Origin: Acidobacteriota bacterium
Lineage (GTDB): Bacteria > Acidobacteriota > Terriglobia > Acidiferrales > UBA7541
Direction: 5' to 3'
NCBI GenBank assembly: GCA_003224055.1
Contig: QHYE01000108.1
Location: 1 to 36,603, forward strand
Length of the DNA: 36,603 nucleotides
The translations under genes and the position numbers were made by a program. Under the pieces are notes generated by a model. It saw nothing but the letters and a program-made list of their open reading frames with translations, did not search any database and was not told the origin of the DNA. Of the stretch, positions 31,939 to 36,603 are shown piece after piece (positions within the stretch are counted from its first letter, which is position 1; every line of letters starts with the position of its first letter).

Positions 31939-32922
31939 CTAGCCTCCGATAAAAACCATGGTGCGCGAGGGGGGGACAAAACCGGGCTCATTGATGCGGT
32001 GGCCTTCTTCTTTTTCCATGACGATGGAGGTGATGTAGGCGATCAAGTCCTCGTCGGAGGCGCCTTCGCGCAGCATGGAGCGCAAGTCGTGATCGTCCTT
32101 GCTGAAAAGGCAGGTGCGAAGCTTGCCGTCGGCGGTAAGACGGATGCGCGAGCAGTGGCCGCAGAATGGTTGCGTTACAGGAGCAATGAGGCCGATTTCG
32201 CCGGGGGCGCCATCCGCGAAACGGTATTTGCGCGCGGTTTCGCTGCGCTCGTGGGGAATTTGCTCCAGGGGCCAACGGGCGTGTATGCGTTTCTGGATTT
32301 CCGCGGCGGGGACGACGAGATCACGCGTCCAGTGGCGGTCGGCATCGAGGGGCATGAATTCGATGAAGCGCATGATGACACCGCGGTCGCGGGCAAATTG
32401 CGCGAAGGATTCGACTTCATCGTCATTGAGTCCGCGGACGAGGACGGCGTTCACTTTGGCGGGCGCGAGGCGCGATTTTTGGGCGGCTTCGATGCCGCCC
32501 ATGACCTTGGTGAACGATTTGGTACGCGTGATGCTTTCGAATCTGGCAGTGTCGAGCGAATCGAGGCTGATGTTGATGCGACGTAGACCGGCGGCGATCA
32601 GGCGATCGCAGCGCTCGGCGAGGAGGTGGCCGTTGGTGGTCATTGAGAGGTCTTCGACGCCGAGGGCATGAAGACGGGCGATATAATCTTCGACGCCGTC
32701 GCGGACGAGCGGCTCACCGCCGGTGATGCGGATTTTGCGAATGCCGAGGTGCAGGAAGACGCGAGCGAGGCGGTCGAGCTCGGGCCAGGAGAGGATTTCA
32801 TCGTGGTCGCGATAGTTTTCCGGGTCGGCGGAGCGGCAGTAGACGCAGCGGAAATTGCAGCGGTCCGTGATGGAGATGCGCAGGTCGGTGATCTGCCGGC
32901 CGAATTTGTCGTGAAGGGTCAT
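31939..32922 (-). CDS. moaA: GTP 3',8-cyclase
   Basis: Radical SAM enzyme that performs the first step of molybdenum cofactor synthesis, converting GTP to 3',8-cyclo-GTP, which MoaC turns into cyclic pyranopterin. The 327-residue protein has DRCNFRCVYCR with the radical SAM cluster (C22, C26, C29), the TGGEPL motif, and the second cluster site FCGHCSRIRLTADGKLRTCLF (C-x2-C-x13-C). ATG 32922 begins the conserved MTLHDKFGRQITDLRISITDRC; the frame continues upstream but only across the structured leader. No other moa/moe gene is in the window. A long leader with a terminator and riboswitch-like block (32978-33165) precedes it. The stop is TAG. Confidence 0.96.
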   Translation of the reverse strand: MTLHDKFGRQITDLRISITDRCNFRCVYCRSADPENYRDHDEILSWPELDRLARVFLHLGIRKIRITGGEPLVRDGVEDYIARLHALGVEDLSMTTNGHLLAERCDRLIAAGLRRINISLDSLDTARFESITRTKSFTKVMGGIEAAQKSRLAPAKVNAVLVRGLNDDEVESFAQFARDRGVIMRFIEFMPLDADRHWTRDLVVPAAEIQKRIHARWPLEQIPHERSETARKYRFADGAPGEIGLIAPVTQPFCGHCSRIRLTADGKLRTCLFSKDDHDLRSMLREGASDEDLIAYITSIVMEKEEGHRINEPGFVPPSRTMVFIGG

Positions 32923-32977
32923 GGCTTGCCGCAGTACTTTGATGCCGCTCCTCGGGTTTCGGGCGCAAGAAGCCTCG

Positions 32978-33015
32978 AAAACAAAACCGCCCGATCCATG
33001 GCTTGGAATCGGGCG
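32978..33015 (-). terminator. Leader terminator before moaA (attenuator)
   Basis: On the minus strand CGCCCGAT (33008-33015) and ATCGGGCG (32988-32995) form a perfect 8-bp stem with a 12-base loop. The downstream sequence is GTTTTGTTTTCG, a U-rich tract. It lies inside the moaA leader, about 55 bases before the ATG, so it would stop transcription ahead of the gene. A loop segment, TTCCAAGC (33001-33008), is complementary to GCTTGGAA (33052-33059) in the upstream riboswitch-like block, which offers an anti-terminator. Confidence 0.65.
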
Positions 33016-33017
33016 CA

Positions 33018-33041
33018 GACGAAAAAATATATATTTTCGTC
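33018..33041 (-). other. AU-rich hairpin between aptamer and attenuator
   Basis: GACGAAAA (33018-33025) pairs with TTTTCGTC (33034-33041), 8 bp with an AT-only 8-base loop. It sits exactly between the riboswitch-like block and the terminator hairpin. It would be the hairpin enclosed by the proposed anti-terminator helix, bringing its two arms together. Confidence 0.55.
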
Positions 33042-33165
33042 GGTGGCTCCTTTCCAAGCGGGAGGCCTGGGCGTTTCCACCCAAACCCTCAGTCCCGAGA
33101 GTTCGCGGGACGTCGCCCCTGTCGCCGTGGGATGTCTCTCCCGTAGGCCGCAGAGGTCGGAGTTA
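33041..33165 (-). ncRNA. Candidate Moco riboswitch in the moaA leader
   Basis: The minus strand here is GC-rich and full of helices: GTCCCG-8-CGGGAC (33092-33111), GGGTG-GAAA-CGCCC with a GNRA tetraloop (33069-33082), and possible pairing of ACTCC near the 5' end with GGAG near the 3' end. The 3' part reads GCCTCCCG (33059-33066), CT, TGGAAAGG (33049-33056). From memory, the E. coli moaA leader, the type example of the Moco riboswitch, has the same two blocks separated by four bases, and also shares CCTCTGC near the 5' side. The position before moaA fits. The global fold could not be checked here, so the identification is tentative. Confidence 0.55.
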
Positions 33166-33172
33166 CAGCGAT

Positions 33173-33201
33173 AGTCTACGCCGCCTGCCCGAAGTGCGCA
33201 A
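33173..33201 (-). promoter_or_regulatory. Putative promoter of the moaA leader
   Basis: On the minus strand TTGCGC (33196-33201), a 17-base spacer, then TAGACT (33173-33178; 4 of 6). The predicted start near 33166 coincides with the beginning of the riboswitch-like block and gives a leader of about 245 bases before moaA. Confidence 0.4.
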
Positions 33202-33266
33202 TTGGGGCAAATTAAAGCCAGGGCTGAAGGGAGTGCTGTGGATTGTGATAGAGTTTTTGCCACGCC

Positions 33267-34448
33267 ATGCGGATCTTCGTTTTGGGAGCCGGAGCAACCG
33301 GTTCCCTTCTCGCACAATTGCTGGAGCGGCAAGGACATACGGTCTGGTGCGGCGACCGCGACCCAGAGCGCGCGCGGCGCTTCCTGGGCAAGAAAAGCAC
33401 CATTGCCGTCACGGAAGTGAACGCGCGGAATTTGCGCGGAATCGTAAAGGCGGCCAAGGGCTGCCACCTCATCGTCAACGCCTCGGCATCGCTTTTTAAC
33501 GAGATCGTGTTGCGCGCGGCGCTGCGGCTGCGGGCGCATTACATGGATCTGAGTTCCCACCTGACGCGGCATCCGTTCCGAGCGGAGCAATTTCGTTACG
33601 CAAAGAGATTCGAAGAAAAAAACCGCACGGCGCTGATCAATGCCGGAGTAGCGCCGGGGCTGACCAATCTGCTGGTGAAGCGCGCGGCCGAGATGCTTGA
33701 CGAGGTCGAGGCTGTGCACATCCGGCTGTATGAAAGCACGGAAAGCGATGACCCGATTTCGCAGTGGTCGCCGGAAGTGTCGTTTGACGAAGCGATTTCG
33801 CATCCGCAAGTCTATCGAAATAGAAAATTTCAGCTCGGAAAGCGTTTTTCGGAAGTCGAAAAGTTTCGCTTCCCCGAGCCGATTGGGACGGTAAGCGTGG
33901 TGCTCGCGGCACAGGATGAAGTGGCCACGCTGCCGCGCTACATCCCGATGCGCGAACTCGATGTGAAAATCGGCGGGAATGAAATCGACCGGCTGAGGCG
34001 GTGGCACAAGCAGGGGAAACTATCGAAATCCCGCGGGATGGCAAAATTGCGATTTCCTCAAACGTCTTCACCGCGGATGATCGCGAAACTGATTCGGCAA
34101 GGAGTCTTGCAAAACGCGCGATTCGCAGCAGTGGTACTGGTGCGCGGGAAGAAGCGCGGCAAGAAGGAGGATTTACACTTGCTGATCCGCAGCGACTGTT
34201 TGTTTCCCACGCTTTATCAAATTCGGCGGAAAGGACTATTCACGACGCCGGTAGCATTCGCCACGGCTCATGTGGCGGCACTCTTCATCAAATTTTTCCC
34301 GCGGGAGCTCGCCGGCGTGTTCGCGCCGGAGATGCTGCCCGCGGAAACGCGCCGGGCCATTCTAGCCGGGATTCGCAATAACAGCATTCACATTACGCAC
34401 AAGACGACCGTGCTGAAACACCACGGCGAAGACGACGAAGAGTTGTAG
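33267..34448 (+). CDS. Saccharopine dehydrogenase-like NAD(P)-binding protein
   Basis: A 393-residue oxidoreductase-like protein. An N-terminal Rossmann motif, FVLGAGATGSLLAQLLERQG, is followed by CGDRDPERA, matching the saccharopine dehydrogenase NADP-binding domain. The middle shows NASASLFNEIVLRAALRLRAHYMDLSSH and NAGVAPGLTNLLVKRAAE, typical of the saccharopine/carboxynorspermidine dehydrogenase superfamily. The C-terminal half (EVEAVHIRLYESTESDDPISQWSPEV) fits its catalytic region. Substrate and pathway cannot be told; lysine or polyamine metabolism are possibilities. ATG 33267 begins exactly at the Rossmann strand but has no clear ribosome binding site. It is divergent from moaA and convergent with the DUF1326 gene (12-base gap). 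The stop is TAG. Confidence 0.85.
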   Translation: MRIFVLGAGATGSLLAQLLERQGHTVWCGDRDPERARRFLGKKSTIAVTEVNARNLRGIVKAAKGCHLIVNASASLFNEIVLRAALRLRAHYMDLSSHLTRHPFRAEQFRYAKRFEEKNRTALINAGVAPGLTNLLVKRAAEMLDEVEAVHIRLYESTESDDPISQWSPEVSFDEAISHPQVYRNRKFQLGKRFSEVEKFRFPEPIGTVSVVLAAQDEVATLPRYIPMRELDVKIGGNEIDRLRRWHKQGKLSKSRGMAKLRFPQTSSPRMIAKLIRQGVLQNARFAAVVLVRGKKRGKKEDLHLLIRSDCLFPTLYQIRRKGLFTTPVAFATAHVAALFIKFFPRELAGVFAPEMLPAETRRAILAGIRNNSIHITHKTTVLKHHGEDDEEL

Positions 34449-34460
34449 CCCAAGTAAGGA

Positions 34461-35207
34461 TTAATCCGCCGAAGCGGCCTTGGCATTCCCTGAAAAGTGA
34501 ATGGTAATCAGGAAGCCATTCGTTCCATCATAGGAGAACTTGTGGCCGTCTCCTTCGAAGGCTTCATGCTTGTTCTTCCACATGCGGAAGCCGTCGTTGG
34601 ACTGCGCACTCCAGTATTTCAAGTTGTGCATGACAACTTCGTGATTGGAATTATCGCCCTTCACGCGCTCAAGGATTACTTCGCCCTTGCCGCTGTTCAT
34701 CTTGGCGTGCGCCACGCCAGTCTTCGTGTCCACGTTCCAGGAAAATGCGGCAGTATCCACGGCCTTTTTCTGCCAGGGAATCGCCGAATAGAGCTGGGGG
34801 AGTATGTCACCGAATGCGGCCTGCTGCTCCTTACTGACGCTGGGATCGAAGTTCATCACCAGCCAGGAGTCTTTACCAGTGCTCCAGTCGCTGCCTAGGT
34901 CGGCCGCAAGCCAGACCTTGGCGCCATCCAGCTTGGTGTCCTTGTAATAGCCCTTGTCCACTTTGAGAACGAGGTTGGCGCGGCAAAAATGTTCATCCAT
35001 ATGATGCTCACCCATGCTCATATGATTCGTGGAGCGGGTGTTGAAGTAGCAGGGACAGAACATGTCGCAACTGCAGGCTTCGATGTAGCTGGCGGTCATA
35101 TCGAAGTCAGGTTTGGAAGATTTCTCCTGTGCGTAGGACGTGAAATAGATAATGCTGGCGGAAAGCGCTAGGAGAGGAAAGAGAAGCACGCGAGACGTAC
35201 GTAGCAT
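34461..35207 (-). CDS. Secreted DUF1326 protein with His/Met-rich insert
   Basis: A 248-residue exported protein: signal peptide LLFPLLALSASIIYFTSYAQ, then DUF1326 core. The DUF1326 signature EACSCDMFCPCYF supplies four Cys (C45, C47, C51, C53). It is followed by NHMSMGEHHMDEHFC (61-75), which adds four His, three Met and one Cys within 15 residues. This composition resembles copper or other soft-metal binding sites. From memory, ordinary DUF1326 members lack such a stretch. The remaining half is beta-rich and well formed (FSWNVDTKTGVAHAKM, FLITIHFSG). Function unknown; metal binding outside the cytoplasm is my inference. GGAGGG lies 4 bases before the ATG. Confidence 0.85.
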   Translation of the reverse strand: MLRTSRVLLFPLLALSASIIYFTSYAQEKSSKPDFDMTASYIEACSCDMFCPCYFNTRSTNHMSMGEHHMDEHFCRANLVLKVDKGYYKDTKLDGAKVWLAADLGSDWSTGKDSWLVMNFDPSVSKEQQAAFGDILPQLYSAIPWQKKAVDTAAFSWNVDTKTGVAHAKMNSGKGEVILERVKGDNSNHEVVMHNLKYWSAQSNDGFRMWKNKHEAFEGDGHKFSYDGTNGFLITIHFSGNAKAASAD

Positions 35208-35359
35208 TTATCCCTCCGAAATAGTGATGTCTGACAGGGCCCTGCCGGGATTAGCGCGAGTGTACTCCCGAAGATTGGCGGACACAAGATTCGTGTTCAA
35301 CGTCTAGGGGGCAGCGAAGACGAGGGTGAGGTCCGGCGTCTCCGCCAAACCTTAAAGCT

Positions 35360-36418
35360 TCAGGGCCGCGCTTCGAAGATCAAATTGAACGGCGTTTGCG
35401 TGGCGCGGCGGAATTGGGAAAAGCCTCCAGCGGTAACGACTTCGCGGAGGCGTTTCTCTCCGGCCTGTGCGCCGAGCGCCAGGCCGACTTCCTGGGATAG
35501 CGAAGCCGGCGTGCAAATAAGCGCGGAGGCGCCGTAGAAGGCGCGGCCAATGGGGTGCAAGTTCTCCTCCAGCTTATCTCCAGCGAAGGGCTCGACGATC
35601 ATCCATGTTCCGTCTTTTTTCAGAGTACTGTGGACGTGCGCCGAAGCACCGGCTGGATCGCCCATATCGTGGAGGCAATCAAAGAAGGTGACGAAATCAT
35701 AGTCTTTGCCGGGATATTCCTTCGCTTTGGCGACTTCAAAACGGATGCGATCGCCGACGCCGGCATCTTTCGCGCGCTCCTTCGCCGTCTCGATGGATTT
35801 GCCATGATAGTCGAAACCGATGAATTCGGATTTTGGATAGGATTTGGCCATGAGAATCGTGGAAGCGCCGAGGCCGCAGCCCACGTCGGCAACGCGTGCT
35901 CCGCTCTTCAGTTTCGCGTCAACACCGCTCAGAGCAGGAATCCAGCTGGCGATCAGGTTGGCGGCGTAGCCCGGACGGAAGAAGCGTTCGGTGCCGACAA
36001 AAAGTTCGTGATGATGTTCGTGCCAACCCAGGCCTTCTCCGGTCTTGAATCTTTCCGTCAATTGCTCCTCGGCTTTCGTCGCAGCCAATGCGCACTGAAA
36101 AGCTCCCGGCAGGAAAACGGGACTGCTTTCATCGGCCATCGCGAAGGTCTGTTCCTCGCTCATATGAAACTTGCCGGTCGCCGCGTCATAGTTCACGTAG
36201 CCGCCCGCGGCCTGGTTCGAGAGCCATTCCCGGACGTAGCGCTCGGTGGTATTCGTTTTGCGGGCGAGCTCCGCGGGAGTCTGCGGCCCGCCGGAAGCCA
36301 GGGCTTTGTACAAGCCGAGTTTGTCGCCAATGCGGATTAAAGCGGCACTGAACACAGCGCCGAAATCAACAATGGCCTTGCCGAGAAATTCATGGAGCTT
36401 GTCCTGATTGATCGCCAT
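35360..36418 (-). CDS. Winged-helix class I methyltransferase
   Basis: About 352 residues. The N-terminal domain is a winged helix (LIRIGDKLGLYKALASGGPQTPAELARKTNTTERYVREWLSNQAAGGYV), followed by a Rossmann methyltransferase with motif I VADVGCGLGASTILMA, motif II FIGFDYHGKSIE and DFVTFFDCLHDMGDP. This architecture resembles Mycobacterium Rv2258c and plant O-methyltransferase-like proteins, where the winged helix serves dimerisation or substrate lid rather than DNA binding. The substrate is unknown. ATG 36418 is chosen because GGAGG lies 8 bases upstream; a GTG two codons earlier is too close to it. It stands alone between DUF1326 and the truncated edge gene. Confidence 0.88.
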   Translation of the reverse strand: MAINQDKLHEFLGKAIVDFGAVFSAALIRIGDKLGLYKALASGGPQTPAELARKTNTTERYVREWLSNQAAGGYVNYDAATGKFHMSEEQTFAMADESSPVFLPGAFQCALAATKAEEQLTERFKTGEGLGWHEHHHELFVGTERFFRPGYAANLIASWIPALSGVDAKLKSGARVADVGCGLGASTILMAKSYPKSEFIGFDYHGKSIETAKERAKDAGVGDRIRFEVAKAKEYPGKDYDFVTFFDCLHDMGDPAGASAHVHSTLKKDGTWMIVEPFAGDKLEENLHPIGRAFYGASALICTPASLSQEVGLALGAQAGEKRLREVVTAGGFSQFRRATQTPFNLIFEARP

Positions 36419-36505
36419 GCTCACTGCCTCCGTTCGTATGAGAAAGCCGGGTTCAAGTCGAATCGGATTGTATGGCGGGTGGATGGCAGCGGCAAGAAAA
36501 GAGTT

Positions 36506-36603
36506 TCAGCAGCAGCGGTTGGGACGGGAATAGCGGCGGTTGAGCTGCTGGACGTAAAACTCCTCCGGCGAAAGCGCGGGGCGAGAGCTGGATTGCGTGC
36601 GTG
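36506..36603 (-). CDS. C-terminal fragment of a gene cut by the window edge
   Basis: An open frame enters from the right edge and stops at TGA (36506-36508). Its 31 residues, including ALSPEEFYVQQLNRRYSRP and ending NRCC, have protein-like composition, and the other two frames on this strand do not look coding. The gap to the methyltransferase ATG (87 bases) is normal. The family cannot be recognised from the tail alone. Confidence 0.4.
   Translation of the reverse strand, partial: RTQSSSRPALSPEEFYVQQLNRRYSRPNRCC

Noticed and set aside
33045-33165. Glycine riboswitch in the moaA leader
   Set aside because: GGGAGAG and CTCTC are present with suggestive spacing, but the invariant AGG...AAAAGGAC block and GCCGAAGG are missing. 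The gene downstream and the 3' blocks fit a Moco aptamer better.

Overview
The window looks like chromosomal DNA of a soil-type bacterium, most likely an Acidobacteriota member. This rests on moderately high GC, secreted tricorn-like and M28 peptidases, a TIGR03118 protein, many short intergenic repeats, and a truncated copy of a cysteine-rich CRFTFADGRQC protein family that I know mainly from acidobacterial genomes. No taxonomic marker gene is present, so the assignment is an inference. I see no rRNA, tRNA, CRISPR array, transposase or phage cluster. Most genes are ordinary housekeeping or accessory genes.

Layout, left to right. (1) 1-2066: two small tandem PilZ genes on +, then a repeat-rich stretch with a near-perfect promoter followed at once by an intrinsic terminator, the gene remnant, inverted repeats and octamer tandem repeats. 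(2) 2057-8242, all on -: mutM, a double M28 peptidase split by an in-frame TAG, dtd, an AlkD-like glycosylase, a GNAT acetyltransferase, and a MarR regulator with a perfect palindrome in front of its start. (3) 8430-15890, all on -: EVE protein, cyclase and tricorn-like protease; nuoB with a Rieske ferredoxin; a DUF4038 glycoside hydrolase lipoprotein. (4) 15997-19487 on -: thiC followed closely by an acyl-carrier-like DUF1493 membrane protein, a methyltransferase and a short-chain dehydrogenase. (5) 19647-22525: divergent recQ (+), a solitary antitoxin (-) and a 530-base gene-free stretch with three copies of a 28-base repeat. (6) 22526-25232: an amino-acid/amine permease and a PuuB-like oxidase, convergent and overlapping by 8 bases. 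(7) 25388-31802: TIGR03118 protein with a clear terminator, membrane metallophosphoesterase, secreted DinB-like protein, YyaL-type thioredoxin-domain protein and DUF2203 protein. (8) 31939-36603: moaA behind a long structured leader, a saccharopine-dehydrogenase-like gene, a secreted His/Met/Cys-rich DUF1326 protein, a winged-helix methyltransferase, and the tail of a gene cut by the window edge.

The strongest non-coding signal is the roughly 245-base leader of moaA. It carries a block resembling, from memory, the molybdenum-cofactor (Moco) riboswitch, an 8-base complementary pair that could act as anti-terminator, and a GC-rich hairpin followed by a U-rich tract before the moaA start. Together these look like a Moco-controlled transcription attenuator. 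The clearest genetic lesion is the TAG in the double M28 peptidase. It replaces exactly one codon, removes the last zinc ligand of the first domain, and cuts the second domain off from its signal peptide. At least seven neighbouring genes end in TAG, so code reassignment is unlikely.
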